Assembly (NCBI GenBank): GCA_021203545.1
Contig: JAJQAZ010000005.1
Coordinates: forward strand, 53,178-117,177
From: Tannerellaceae bacterium
GTDB taxonomy: Bacteria; Bacteroidota; Bacteroidia; Bacteroidales; Tannerellaceae
DNA length: 64,000 nt
Direction: 5' to 3'
Shown here: piece by piece, positions 9,348 through 19,777 of the stretch
Layout of the letters: each line of letters starts with the position of its first letter
Position numbering within the stretch: the stretch's first letter is position 1
The notes under the pieces: model-generated
Told to the model about the DNA's origin: nothing
Databases searched by the model: none
What the model saw: only the letters and a program-made list of their open reading frames with translations
Made by a program: the position numbers and the translations under genes

Positions 9348-10741
9348 AGCATTTAAACTATATTGCCGTAGGGTGTAGCCTGTTACTGTCGTTTCCGGTT
9401 TCCGGGCAGGAGGTGTTGACACTTGAAAAGAGCCGTGCACTGGCGGTTGAAAATAATAAACAGATGGGAGTAGCCGGCATGGTGCAGGAGCAATCGGGCT
9501 ATGAATTGAAAAGTTATAAGGCTAAATTCCTGCCTCATTTTTCCGCGACCGGAACTTATCTGTTTTCCAATTCGGAAATGAAACGTACTGTAGGAGATAT
9601 TTACCTGCCTACTTTTGTCCCTGACCCGGCCACCGGAGGGTTGGTACCCAATGTAATGACGCAGGTAAACGGGAATACTCTCTTTAACCAATATGCTTAT
9701 ATACCGGGCTTTTCGTTTGATTTAAAAACAAATGGTTCCTATGTTGGTGGGATACAGGTAGAACAACCCCTGTATACCAGTGGTAAAATACGAACTGCTT
9801 ACCGCATGGCCCGGGTGGGGCAGGAGATGGCCGGTATTAACCGGACGCTAACTCATACGGAGGTGATCCGGCAGACTGACGAGGCTTACTGGACGGCTGT
9901 TCAGGTACGTGAATTGTTGACGGTGGCAGAGAAGTATAAAGAGGTGGTAACGGAATTGATGCGAAACGTGGAAAATGCGTTCCGGGCGGGCATGGTTTCC
10001 CGCAATGATGTATTAAAAGTACAGGTTAAACTAAATGAAGCGGAGTTGCAGATACTACGTGCTAAAAACGGAATCAGGCTGGCAGATATGAACTTATGCC
10101 ATAGGCTGGGACTTCCGTTGGACTCTTCCCTTAACTTACAGGACTCCTCCGGAAGTATGTATCTTCCGGTACGTCCTGCTTCTGATATTACTGCCCGGCC
10201 TGAATATTTGTTGATGGAAAAACAGGTGCAGTTGAGTGGCGAACAGGTAAAACTGGTGCAAAGTGATTATTTGCCGCAGGTATGGGTGATGGCTAATTAT
10301 GGGTATACAAAAGCACTTAAACTGAATGATTCACCTTTGTTTGATAGTGCTTCTTTTAATGCGGTTGTTTCGGTTTCTATTCCTCTTTTCCAATGGGGAG
10401 AAGGACGGAATAAAATACGGGCGGCAAAGACTGAAAAGAAGATTCGCGAACTGCAACTGGAAGATAACCTGGAGAAAATGGAATTGCAACTGATGCAGGC
10501 TATGCAGCAATATGAGGAATCGCTGCTGGAAGTGCAATTGACAACTTCTTCACTGGCACAGGCCGAGGAGAATATGCATGTAAGTGGCAGTTATTATGGA
10601 AGCGGACTGGAAATACTTGCCGATTATCTGGAAGCACAAACGGTATGGCAAAAAGCATGGGTGGACCAGGTACAGGCCCGAACCAAACTACGCCTCAGCG
10701 AAACCAATTACCTGATTGCCGCCGGACGGATATTTGAGTAG
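9344..10741 (+). CDS. TolC family outer-membrane efflux channel
   Basis: This 465-residue protein has a signal peptide (LLLSFPVSGQ) followed by the two repeated coiled-coil and beta-strand halves of the TolC/OEP family. The first repeat includes DEAYWTAVQVRELL and the second QYEESLLEVQLTTSSLAQA. It is the third gene of the efflux operon, overlaps the permease stop by 4 bp, and is followed by a hairpin terminator. It supplies the trimeric outer-membrane exit duct for the adaptor and permease. Confidence 0.94.
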   Translation: MKHLNYIAVGCSLLLSFPVSGQEVLTLEKSRALAVENNKQMGVAGMVQEQSGYELKSYKAKFLPHFSATGTYLFSNSEMKRTVGDIYLPTFVPDPATGGLVPNVMTQVNGNTLFNQYAYIPGFSFDLKTNGSYVGGIQVEQPLYTSGKIRTAYRMARVGQEMAGINRTLTHTEVIRQTDEAYWTAVQVRELLTVAEKYKEVVTELMRNVENAFRAGMVSRNDVLKVQVKLNEAELQILRAKNGIRLADMNLCHRLGLPLDSSLNLQDSSGSMYLPVRPASDITARPEYLLMEKQVQLSGEQVKLVQSDYLPQVWVMANYGYTKALKLNDSPLFDSASFNAVVSVSIPLFQWGEGRNKIRAAKTEKKIRELQLEDNLEKMELQLMQAMQQYEESLLEVQLTTSSLAQAEENMHVSGSYYGSGLEILADYLEAQTVWQKAWVDQVQARTKLRLSETNYLIAAGRIFE

Positions 10742-10794
10742 GTAATTACCCCGGAGAAGATTACAAATCAGTACTGGCCGGAAGACTGTAAAGT

Positions 10795-10836
10795 GCTGAA
10801 AACCTGGGCTAGAATCGACAAGGCTTTCAGCCTTTT
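10795..10836 (+). terminator. Terminator of the RND operon
   Basis: GCTGAAA at 10795 pairs with TTTCAGC ending at 10831 and is followed by a T-run (CTTTTTATAC). It lies 54 bp after the TolC stop codon. Confidence 0.6.
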
Positions 10837-10871
10837 TATACTTGTTTTTTTATCCTTAACTTGTAGACAGA

Positions 10872-10888
10872 GGGGAGTTGTACTCCCC
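10872..10888 (-). terminator. Short hairpin after the DUF6493-like gene
   Basis: GGGGAGT-TGT-ACTCCCC is a perfect 7-bp stem just past the 3' end of the minus-strand gene that stops at 10891. There is no strong T-run on the minus side, so it may be an RNA end stabiliser instead. Confidence 0.4.
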
Positions 10889-10890
10889 GG

Positions 10891-13714
10891 CTATATTAAC
10901 AACGGTGTTACGGTTTTTTTGAGAGGTGTTTGTTGCCACTGTTTTAACATGGGAATCACTTCTTTTCCCGGCTTATTGGATGTCTGGGCAAGTAACTCGC
11001 TATATATCTCCAACAGTTTTTTTGTGTTTTTAATGGGTTCCGGGTTGGATTCGGTGATGATCCCTTCTATTAGTTTGAGGAGTGCCTGATTGTGTAGAGG
11101 GCTGATGTTCCACATGCTTTCATGCACCAGGTCAGTGAAACGCTTAAGGGGATGTAATTCGTAATATTCTAATCTTCCGATTGTTTTTCCTAATTCGAAA
11201 CTGTCCATGGTATTTTCGCTTACTTTCTCAATCCAAATCTGAGCTGCGTAATTGGATACTGTTTTATCGGGAATACAGATCATTCCTCCTGTCAGGAATA
11301 AAAAATCAGTACTTTTAAATACGTTGGGATATAGTTGATAAAACCACTCCATTGTGTGAAACAATAGTTTTTTTCGGGCATTTCCCAGTAAGAGTATGAG
11401 ATGAGTTTTTCAGCAATGATACTTGTGATAGGGGATATATTATTAGGAATGAAACATAGAAAAAACGGAATATTCATTTTTGCATTGTTACAGAAATCAT
11501 GGCCTGTAAGTGGTATGTTGTGTTTCCCTTTTTGTGTAACCGAAAGTAAAGATTCTATAAACAGGGGTTTCTCTATCTGTAGTTCATAAGGAAGTGTATT
11601 TAGTTTAATATCCGGATAGCTGACGGGTTCTTTTTTATAATTTGTTGTTTCCCGGATATAAATATCCCATCCGTATGAACCGGATAACTGTTCCCATAAA
11701 ACGTCGCTGTATATAAAATGGTTGAATTCCGGAAAATGTTCTCCGGGCGACCGGGTGAGGGCAGCAGTCAGCCACCAGGCCGGATGATTGTAATTGCCGG
11801 TTGGCTTTGTATCTTCATGTAATAAAAAACGGAAAAGTGCTTTGTATTCTCCGGTTAATTCCTTTTCAACAAGGTGTAGAGCCTTAGCCGTATCGTCCAG
11901 TGCACATCGTTGGATGGCTAATTGCATGTCCATAGTATTGGGCTCCGCGCCGGATTGTTGATATAAGGCAACTCTTTGTATCAATACAACCGGGTCAATC
12001 CAGCACGGTGTATGTGTGGGTGTGGATAATAGTGGGGTGGTATCTCCTGACTCTATTTTTTGTTTAACACAAAGAGCTATTTTCCGGAACCCGTTATAGA
12101 ATGCCGGGCAATCCATTTCAGCAACCGGCGTTAAAATGGCTTTATACGGATAATCCTGGTCTTTGGTCTCTTCTTCTCTGTTTTTCTGTTCTTCTCTGAT
12201 TTTTTGCCAGGGAGTAAATATCTTTTTTGTTTGTTCCGGGTATTTACTGTTCAGATAGAGTAGATAGTCATATAATAAGCAACCTACTATCCGGAGTGAA
12301 GGTGTATAGCGTGTTTCATATTTATCCATTTGTTTGCAGATTTTCCTGAACGCAGACTCTTGTTGTATATAGCTGCTTTCCGGTATATTGTTTGTCCACC
12401 GGATAAGTTGTGAAAAATATGATCCGGAAAATAAGGTTCCGGCAGGTCTACTGCCTGATTGAGGAAAAATATATAATCTTCGTAAGTTTCCGGGATGCTG
12501 ATTTGATTATCTTTTCTGATAATTCTTTTTTCAGTTGTAACCAGAGATATTTTATCCGGTGTTTTCTCTTTTATATTATTTCCGGGAAGAAAATTTGCCA
12601 GTAACGCCTTTATACTGTTAAGCATATTTTCTTCAAAAATTGCCAGGGATGCATTCAATTCTTCCTCCGGGGCTGCATATTGGACGAGCAGGTTGGCGGC
12701 TTTCTTTTGTAGGCTTTCCTCTTTGTTAATGAAAACATTCGTTAGCGCGGATAAAATTTCCTTTTGATTACCTGTCTTGTTTTTTAGCATTTGTTGTATA
12801 ATCCCCAACGTTGTATTTACGATAGACTTTGTTTCTGCTGCCAGTAGTTGAGGTAGGTAGCCGGTAAATTCTTCTCTTTTAAATTGATCGTTGGTTATTA
12901 ACTTTTTGAAAATCCCCAGGGTATTATTGACCGGTTTTGTCTGCACACAGGTTAGTGTGCTGAATAATTCGTCCTGTAAGGTGATTAATTCCTGCTCTGT
13001 TGGTTGCAGGTATAAAAACAGACCGGCAAACCATCCGGTAAGTACTTTATTGAAATTCCGGTTTACAGCTAACAGGCTTTCGCGGAGCAACGTCAGGCGA
13101 TCTGTTTTATTTGTTGATGTGAGTTCTTTGAATCCGTTATACCATTCCCCGGAGTAGCGTCTGTGTATTTCAGTAGGGTACCGGAAGATAAACCAGAGAT
13201 GTTCTTTGAGAAAGACCGGGTTATTCATTAACTCCCCGATCTTAAATTCGTCTTTTCTGTAGGATGTGGTATTTACGAAAACATTGGCGATGCATTCAGG
13301 GGTAAAATTTAACGGATATTATTTTATCCATTCCAGCAACATCGGATAGCGGAGGCCGGAATGGAAATCGGATAACTCCATCTGAAGAAAGTAATCTTCC
13401 AGCCATTCCGGGATGTAATCCGCTAATAAATCATTTATTACAGTAACGGAAGGAAATCGCCATTTTCTTGTTGGCATGATATTTTTGCGATCGAAGCAGT
13501 AGTAGGTGCTGATTTGAAGTATACTGATCTGCTCCGGTGTTCCAATCCGGCTATACCTATTTGCTGGTGTTTCCACATAACTATAAAGCTGTTCGCTCTC
13601 TTTTCTGATAACCGGGATAAGGCTTTTTCTCTCTTTTTCATTTAATTGCCGCAGGAAAGGCAGGATTGCATCTTCCGTGCCGGCAGTAAGGATTTTCAGG
13701 AATTGCTGTTTCAT
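10891..13714 (-). pseudogene. DUF6493-like large cytoplasmic protein with three lesions
   Basis: Four minus-strand reading blocks join into one protein of about 940 residues with no signal peptide. It resembles the helical-repeat DUF6493 family seen in Bacteroidetes; its function is unknown and the family name is tentative. The first block ends at an in-frame TAA (13319-13321, after LLEWIK), and the same frame continues YPLNFTPECIANVF. A missing T at 12413-12417 (A5 on +) breaks the frame before SQLIRWTNNIPESS. A missing A at 11368-11374 (T7 on +) breaks it again before LLFHTMEWFYQLYPN. Repairing the two frame breaks and the stop gives a continuous protein. The two homopolymer losses look technical; the nonsense codon needs its own explanation. 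Confidence 0.6.
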
Positions 13715-13756
13715 TTAATTTGTTCTTTACGGTTGTAGCCCCAAAGATACAAAAAA

Positions 13757-14407
13757 CTATTCCGCATTTTCTTTTAACCATTTTAACCGGCGTAAGTCAG
13801 GCAGATGTTTAACAGAGAAATTTTCGAATTTAGCCATAAAACCCTTTCCGTCCGGGCATGCTCCCATAAGGCCAACCATTACCGGGCAATTATCCTGAAA
13901 CCATGCATTCCGCATCATGGTATATTCTTTGTCATCAAATGAATAAAAAACTTCTACCGCATCGAGTCTGCGTATGGCTTTAATCCATACAAAAGGTATG
14001 GGTTTATCTAAGGTGATCACACTCCAATCGCTTGTTTTGTGTGTAACGACTGTACTCAGATTGTATTTTCCGTCAACATATTCTATACCTGCTTTAATGT
14101 AGTTTTTATGATCGATGCGTAGCATGAGTCCTGATTGGTCGAAACGGGCTTTGTAATCACCGGATATTTTTACTTTAACTTCAAACTCTCCTCCGTAAGT
14201 AGTGTATAAAAATGGAGCATCATCCACTGTAAAGCCATAATGGGAAATACGCCAGTAATCACTTTGAGGAGTAACCTGCATGGAAAGAGAGTTGTTAACA
14301 ATATCCCAGTTGTCAGGCTCATTAAACCACTGCATTCTTTCTAAACTTTGTGCCATAACGTGTATAGATATCAAAAATGAGATTGATAAAAGAACTAACT
14401 TTTTCAT
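13757..14407 (-). CDS. Secreted DUF1349 (concanavalin A-like) protein
   Basis: This 216-residue protein has a signal peptide ending HVMAQ and then a jelly-roll domain of the DUF1349 family. Supporting segments are MQWFNEPDNWDIVNN, SGLMLRIDHKNYIKAG and DAVEVFYSFDDKEY. The family fold resembles carbohydrate-binding lectin domains, so a glycan-related periplasmic or surface role is possible, but no enzyme site is visible. It diverges from the LuxR-type regulator at 14506 and shares its palindromic promoter, so that regulator may control it. Confidence 0.82.
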   Translation of the reverse strand: MKKLVLLSISFLISIHVMAQSLERMQWFNEPDNWDIVNNSLSMQVTPQSDYWRISHYGFTVDDAPFLYTTYGGEFEVKVKISGDYKARFDQSGLMLRIDHKNYIKAGIEYVDGKYNLSTVVTHKTSDWSVITLDKPIPFVWIKAIRRLDAVEVFYSFDDKEYTMMRNAWFQDNCPVMVGLMGACPDGKGFMAKFENFSVKHLPDLRRLKWLKENAE

Positions 14408-14441
14408 TGAACTATTTTTTAGTAAATAACCATTCGAAAAA

Positions 14442-14459
14442 TTACCTTTGCAAAGGTAA
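14442..14459. promoter_or_regulatory. Palindromic overlapping divergent promoter
   Basis: TTACCTTTGCAAAGGTAA is a perfect 18-bp palindrome. It contains a -7 box TACCTTTG on each strand, and the two boxes overlap at the central TTTGCAAA. The plus-strand box serves the LuxR-type gene at 14506 and the minus-strand box the DUF1349 gene at 14407. RNA polymerase probably cannot occupy both directions at once. Confidence 0.65.
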
Positions 14460-14479
14460 GATCAGGTTTTTACCTGGTC
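14460..14479. promoter_or_regulatory. Operator-like inverted repeat
   Basis: GATCAGGT and ACCTGGTC (one mismatch) flank a TTTT spacer directly beside the divergent promoter. The position is right for an operator of the LuxR-type regulator, but no binding data exist here. Confidence 0.35.
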
Positions 14480-14505
14480 AATACTTATAAATAACCATTT
14501 TTCAT

Positions 14506-15270
14506 ATGAATATCCGGACAACATTGAGTGAGGTATTATTAAAACAGCCTTTTATTTCTGATGAGAATGAATTGGTTTTGCTGGAAAAGTATAAACAAAT
14601 AGCACAGACTTATTCTATTATAGAAAATTCGCTTGCTGTACTTAGTGATTTAAGGTCTAACCGGAGCTATATCTATTATGGTGGGGTTGGTGAAACATTA
14701 GGAATAGCATCCGGCTATACAACTGAGGATATTAATTCGATTTGGGAAGATGATATTTTTAACAGGATTCATCCGGAGGATTTGATAAGAAAGTATTTGT
14801 GTGAACTTCGGTTTTTTCAATTGCTGAAATTGCTTCCTGTTGAAGAACGTTCTGATTATCAGGTTTTGAGTAAATTACGAATGAAAGATAAATCCGGTGA
14901 TTATATTTTAATACATCATCGAATGTTCTATGTAAGTAATTGTTCGCCGGAAAATTTATGGCTGGCTCTTTGCCTGTATAACTTTTCCCAGGATGCGTTT
15001 CCGGTTGAAATGAATAATAGCCTTATCATCAACTCTGCTACCGGTAAAATTGTGGATACAGATCCGGATAGTTGTAAAACCATTTTATCCACACGTGAAA
15101 AAGAAATATTATTTCTTATAGAGAAAGGTTATCGTAGTAAAGATATTGCGGAAAAATTATCAATCAGTAAAAATACGGTGAGCAGACACCGGCAGAATAT
15201 ACTTGAAAAATTACGGGTGAAAAACTCTTTTGAGGCTTGCCGTGTGGGCAAGTTAGTAGGGTTAATATAA
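14506..15270 (+). CDS. PAS-like/LuxR-type transcriptional regulator
   Basis: This is a 254-residue cytoplasmic regulator. The first two thirds look like a PAS fold (SRSYIYYGGVGE is absent as such, but YIYYGGVGETLGIASG, IHPEDLIRKYL and DKSGDYILIHHRMF fit PAS_3). The C-terminus is a LuxR/GerE helix-turn-helix: STREKEILFLIEKGYRSKDI then LSISKNTVSRHRQNILEKLR. There is no receiver or kinase domain, so it probably senses a ligand or a partner directly. It diverges from the DUF1349 gene at a shared palindromic promoter and is followed by a bidirectional terminator. Confidence 0.85.
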   Translation: MNIRTTLSEVLLKQPFISDENELVLLEKYKQIAQTYSIIENSLAVLSDLRSNRSYIYYGGVGETLGIASGYTTEDINSIWEDDIFNRIHPEDLIRKYLCELRFFQLLKLLPVEERSDYQVLSKLRMKDKSGDYILIHHRMFYVSNCSPENLWLALCLYNFSQDAFPVEMNNSLIINSATGKIVDTDPDSCKTILSTREKEILFLIEKGYRSKDIAEKLSISKNTVSRHRQNILEKLRVKNSFEACRVGKLVGLI

Positions 15271-15280
15271 CCCGGAAGAA

Positions 15281-15309
15281 AAAAGGATACCCCGGAAGGA
15301 TATCCTTTT
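15281..15309. terminator. Bidirectional terminator
   Basis: AAAAGGATA (15281-15289) and TATCCTTTT (15301-15309) form a perfect stem with an 11-base loop. The stem has A/T runs on both sides, between the convergent LuxR-type and malic enzyme genes. Confidence 0.85.
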
Positions 15310-15332
15310 TGTTACTATGATATGTAAGACTT

Positions 15333-17617
15333 TTAATTCCCTTTTTCGATTTGTTCCTGTACGATCGCATCTACTACGGCTACGGTTGTTAGGTTGACGA
15401 TATCGCGGGTAGAACTTGCCAGGTCTGTGAAGTGGATTGGTTTGTTCAATCCCATCTGGATGGGGCCGATGAATTCGCCTACGCCCATTTCAAGCAAAAG
15501 TTTATACGCACTGTTGGCTGAACTCAGGTTCGGGAAGATCAGGGTGTTTACATCCTGTCCTTTCAGTTTGTTGAACGGATAGGTTTCGTCACGCAGTTTT
15601 TTATCGAAAGCAAAGTTTACCTGCATTTCACCGTCTATCTTCATATCCGGTTGCTCTTTGTGCAGTATTTCAATGGCTTCGTGTACTTTGCGGGGGCTAC
15701 CCTGTTTGTCCGAGCCAAAGTTGGAATAAGAGAGCATAGCCATAACCGGTTCGTGTGCGAAGAACTTCACCGCATCGTGTGTTAACCGGGCCACGTCTAC
15801 CAATACTTCGGTGGAGGGATGACGGTTGATCAGTGTATCCGCGATGAAGAAGGTTCCTTTTTGCAGGTAACGATGTTCATGGCTCCGAAATGTTTGTAAC
15901 TGGGACGGATACCGATCAGTTGTTCAGCCATTTTGGTAACTTCCGAATAGCGGCTGTATACACCGGTAATAAAAGCGTCTGCTTCGCCGGTAGCTACCAT
16001 CATCATACCAAAAGCGTTGCGGTCGAACATTTTCTCGGTGGCCTCTTCATAAGTAACCCCTTCGCGTGCTTTCTTTTCGGAAAGGATGGCGGCGTATTTA
16101 TACCGTCTTTCATTTTCGCGGTCGTGACGAAGGTTAACGATTTCGATGCCTTCCAGACTGAGGTTTTCTTCGGCCGCGATTTTTGCCAGACGTTCTTCGT
16201 TACCTAATAATATCGGGTGGCAAATACCTTCCTGTTTGGCTTCTACGGCAGCTTTCAGCATGTTTACATGGTTGGCTTCCGAGAATACAACCCGTTTCGG
16301 GTTGGCTTTGGCCATATCGGTAAACAAGCGGAGCATTTTATTATCGTATCCCATCATTTCACACAGATGATTTCCATATTCATCCCAATCGGTGATTTTT
16401 TTACGGGCTACGCCGGATTCGATCGCGGCTTTGGCTACCGCACAGGATACATGTGTCAACAAACGCGGGTCCAATGGTTTGGGTAGGATATAATCTCTGC
16501 CGAAAGAGGTACGTTTTAATTTATAGGCCGCATTTACCACATCCGGTACGGGCTGTTTGGCCAGGTCGGCAATGGCGTATACGGCTGCCAGTTTCATTTC
16601 TTCGTTGATTGATTTGGCATGTACATCCAATGCACCCCGGAAGATATAGGGGAACCCAAGTACATTATTGATCTGGTTTGGATAATCGGAACGTCCGGTT
16701 GCGAAAATAATATCTTTTCGTGAAGCCATTGCGTCCGCATAAGAGATTTCCGGATTCGGATTTGCCAGGGCAAAGACAATCGGGTTGTCGTTCATCGTTT
16801 GAACCATCTCTTTGGTGAGTACATCGGCTACTGAAAGACCCAGGAATACATCGGCTCCGGCAACGGCCTCTGCCAGTGTCTTGATATTTTGAGCAGTGGC
16901 AAAGCCTTTTTTCTCCTCATTCAAATCTGTCCGATGGATAGAGATTACCCCTTTACTGTCGCACATGATGATGTTTTCTTTCTTTGCACCCAACATTACA
17001 TATAGTTTGGTACACGAGATAGAGGCAGCACCGGCACCGTTCACAACGATTTTGATATCCTCTATTTTTTTCCCTGTCAGTTCCAGTGCGTTGAGCAGTC
17101 CGGCACCGGAGATAATCGCCGTACCGTGCTGGTCGTCGTGCATAACCGGAATATCCAGTTCTGCTTTCAGCCGGGTTTCTATTTCAAAACATTCGGGTGC
17201 TTTGATGTCTTCCAGATTGATACCCCCGAAAGTAGGAGCAATGGCTTTGACTGTCTGAATAAATTTTTCAGGATCTTTTTCGTCTACTTCGATATCGAAT
17301 ACATCAATACCGGCGAATATTTTAAAAAGTAATCCTTTTCCTTCCATTACCGGTTTGCCGGCCAGCGCACCGATATCGCCCAGGCCCAACACGGCGGTTC
17401 CGTTAGAGATAACAGCTACCAGATTTCCTTTTGCTGTGTATTTATATGCATCCAGCGGATTTTTTTCTATTTCGAGACAAGGCTCTGCAACGCCTGGCGA
17501 ATAGGCCAGGGACAGATCAGCCTGTGTGCTATGGGGTTTGGTTGGAACTACTTCTATTTTCCCCGGTTTTCCTTCCGAGTGATACCGCAGGGCATCCTTC
17601 TTTGTTACTTTTGCCAT
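15333..17617 (-). pseudogene. NADP-type malic enzyme with phosphotransacetylase-like domain, one frame error
   Basis: This cytoplasmic enzyme oxidatively decarboxylates malate to pyruvate. The N-terminal malic domain ([16 protein letters not shown]) is followed by the NAD(P)-binding domain (IVVNGAGAASISCTKLY) and a C-terminal phosphate acetyltransferase-like domain, about 760 residues as in MaeB. I choose the start at 17617 (MAKVTKKDALRYHSEGKPG), because the longer form adds 12 residues outside the family. One base is missing at the T5 run 15858-15862: the read frame ends CKKEPSSSRIH, while the repaired one continues CKKGTFFIADTLINRHPSTE into the final PTA segment. The C-terminal domain is normally regulatory. 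The break looks like a sequencing error. Confidence 0.9.
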
Positions 17618-17750
17618 CTTATTATCTATTAAAGTAATACCTAAAACGGGCATAAAGGTAACAAATTATTACGGTATTTTGATTTATATTTTATTTATGA
17701 CAGGATAGATGAGATAGAAGAGGATCAAACTGTACGGCTAAAATATAGGA

Positions 17751-17830
17751 TCGTTTATTTGTTGCAAATATATTAACTTTTACGAGACAAATATCTTTTT
17801 TGATAAAAAATATTTATTTATGTGATTTTG
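17751..17830 (-). promoter_or_regulatory. Malic enzyme promoter inside a duplicated 80-bp element
   Basis: On the minus strand TATATTTG (17765-17772 on +) matches the -7 consensus, about 150 bp before the malic enzyme start. The whole stretch is a near copy of 26264-26344, the promoter region of the PUL sensor gene. The distal box, AAAATCACA then AAATAAATATTTT, and the proximal TTGCAACAAATAAACGA are both conserved. The rest of the 380-bp gap to the porin gene shows only AT-rich sequence. Confidence 0.6.
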
Positions 17831-17997
17831 ATCAGTATAGCTTCTAATACTATTTGTCTATAGGCTCTTATTTAAAAGTCTGTTACCTGCTATTTTAAAC
17901 GATCGATTGTTGTATCCTAATTAACCATTTTAAGGAGAAATAATATAAAAAACAGTGAAAATATAGTTTCCCGCAACAAAACTTAATAGTAATAAAT

Positions 17998-18705
17998 ATG
18001 AAGAAAAACAGTATGAACAAAGTCGTAAATGTAATTTTAATTGTCTTCCTTTTTTCCCTTTTGGGAATGAGTGCACAGGCTCAGTATGCCCGCTCCAATA
18101 CGTATGGGTTTAATGGCGAAGCCGGCTGGCGGCTGGGTGTAAAACTGGGACCTAATTTCGCAGGTTTTACAGGAAAAGGCAGTGAGGATTTAGGAGGCCG
18201 TGTAGGGGTACATGCCGGTATGTTTGCAGAATATGTTATGCCGGGTAATTTGTATATTCAGACAGGTCTGGAACTTAGTTTGAAAGGGGCTAAAGAGACT
18301 TATTCGGATGAATATGAAAAATTAAAATTCACAGCTAATCCACTTTATTTGCAAATTCCCATACATCTGGGTTACCAGATCGGAGTAGCTGATGATATTA
18401 GTGTAAATATTCATGCAGGTCCTTATTTAGCGTTCGGTATAGGCGGTAAATGGAAATTTTCTTACGAAGATAAAAGTAATTCCGGATATGATTTTGACGA
18501 GGATGAGAGCTGGAACTTTTTTGGGAGCGAAGACGAGGACGGCTGTAAAGCAGTTGATTTCGGATTGGGATTTGGCATTGATCTTGATTTAAGTTCATTT
18601 CGTATCGGTTTAGGATGTGATGCCGGTCTGGTTAATATTGACAGAGATAAGGATAATCCATTGAAAAATCGTAATTTCTACCTAAGCTTAGGATATAAAT
18701 TTTAA
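17998..18705 (+). CDS. Small outer-membrane beta-barrel (PorT-like) protein
   Basis: This 235-residue protein has a signal peptide (...LFSLLGMSAQAQ) and alternating amphipathic strands typical of the Bacteroidetes outer-membrane beta-barrel (PorT-like) family. Examples are WRLGVKLGPNFAGFTG, GMFAEYVMPGNLYIQTGLEL and the C-terminal strand NFYLSLGYKF ending in Phe. An acidic loop (DFDEDESWNFFGSEDEDG) could bind cations. It is followed by a beta-propeller gene after 28 bp, so the two may be co-transcribed. Its function is unknown. Confidence 0.8.
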   Translation: MKKNSMNKVVNVILIVFLFSLLGMSAQAQYARSNTYGFNGEAGWRLGVKLGPNFAGFTGKGSEDLGGRVGVHAGMFAEYVMPGNLYIQTGLELSLKGAKETYSDEYEKLKFTANPLYLQIPIHLGYQIGVADDISVNIHAGPYLAFGIGGKWKFSYEDKSNSGYDFDEDESWNFFGSEDEDGCKAVDFGLGFGIDLDLSSFRIGLGCDAGLVNIDRDKDNPLKNRNFYLSLGYKF

Positions 18706-18733
18706 TCTGCATAAATTTTTTTAATGTCTTACT

Positions 18734-19765
18734 ATGAATGGAAATATGATAGATGTAAAGAAAATCATACTTCTGGTTATTACTGTTGGCTTTGCCTCCA
18801 CTCCGGTTATGTCGCAAAAGAATAAATTTGATTATTCTTTAATAGCTGTACCGGAAGAGGGGGGTGCTAACTTTCTGAAAATAACCAGTGATGATGACCG
18901 TGTGGCTGCTCCGTATGTTAAAGAGGCAGCTCTGAGTTTGGGAAAGTTAACTAAAGCTGTGATGGATTGGTGGATCAATCCCATGATTGCTCTTTCGCCG
19001 GATGGAGCCAAACTGGCTTATATAAACGATAAAAATAAGATGCAGAACATCATGGTGAAGAATGCGGCAGAAGGAGGTGTTTCTGTTCAGAGAACATTCC
19101 GTAGCAATATTACGGATTTTACCTGGTCGGAAGATGGATCAACTCTTTGTTTTACAGAATTGAGAAACAACAAATTCGGAGTATATCTTGTGAATGCACA
19201 GGAAGGTGCAGTTGTTCAGCAAATATCTACCTCGAATGAAAGTGATTTTGCCGGCGTATTATCTCCTGACGGAAATATAATTTATTTCCATAGAGGGGAA
19301 GGATATTCCAATTATAGTTTATGGAGCTTTGACAGGGAAACGAAATTGTTTTCGAATTATTCAAGAGGTATGACCCCCTGTTTGATCCCCGGAGAAGAAC
19401 ATGCGTTTTATTGTACCAGGTATACGGATAAGAAAGAGTGCGAAATCTGGAAAGTAAATTATGAGACCGGTGTGGAAGAAATAATTCTTGCTCAGGAAGG
19501 CCGGAGTTTCACCTCTCCCCGTCTTTCACCGGACGGACAATGGTTGTTGGTTACAGGCAACAGTATTTCGGAAAGAGGAAAAAAGCAGAATACAGACCTG
19601 TTTGTTATCAGAACGGATGGTACCGATTTTACCCAACTGACCTATCATCCGGGGAATGATATTTCAGGAATCTGGTCGGCCGATGGGAAAAGCATCTATT
19701 TTCTTTCCCAGAGAGGGAGTGCCCAAAGGAAATATAATGTATGGAAAATGGATTTTAACTTATAA
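18734..19765 (+). CDS. Exported TolB-like (PD40) beta-propeller protein
   Basis: This 343-residue protein has a signal-like start (KKIILLVITVGFASTPVMSQ) and repeated PD40/WD40-like blade motifs: IALSPDGAKLAYINDK, FTWSEDGSTLCFTELR, VLSPDGNIIYFH, RLSPDGQWLLVTG and IWSADGKSIYFLSQR. Such TolB-type propellers usually bind a protein or peptide in the periplasm. It sits between the porin and the lipocalin-like lipoprotein on the same strand with short gaps. The start could also be the Met at 18746 or 18758; a later start shortens the hydrophilic leader. Confidence 0.8.
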   Translation: MNGNMIDVKKIILLVITVGFASTPVMSQKNKFDYSLIAVPEEGGANFLKITSDDDRVAAPYVKEAALSLGKLTKAVMDWWINPMIALSPDGAKLAYINDKNKMQNIMVKNAAEGGVSVQRTFRSNITDFTWSEDGSTLCFTELRNNKFGVYLVNAQEGAVVQQISTSNESDFAGVLSPDGNIIYFHRGEGYSNYSLWSFDRETKLFSNYSRGMTPCLIPGEEHAFYCTRYTDKKECEIWKVNYETGVEEIILAQEGRSFTSPRLSPDGQWLLVTGNSISERGKKQNTDLFVIRTDGTDFTQLTYHPGNDISGIWSADGKSIYFLSQRGSAQRKYNVWKMDFNL

Positions 19766-19777
19766 CAATCGTATGAT

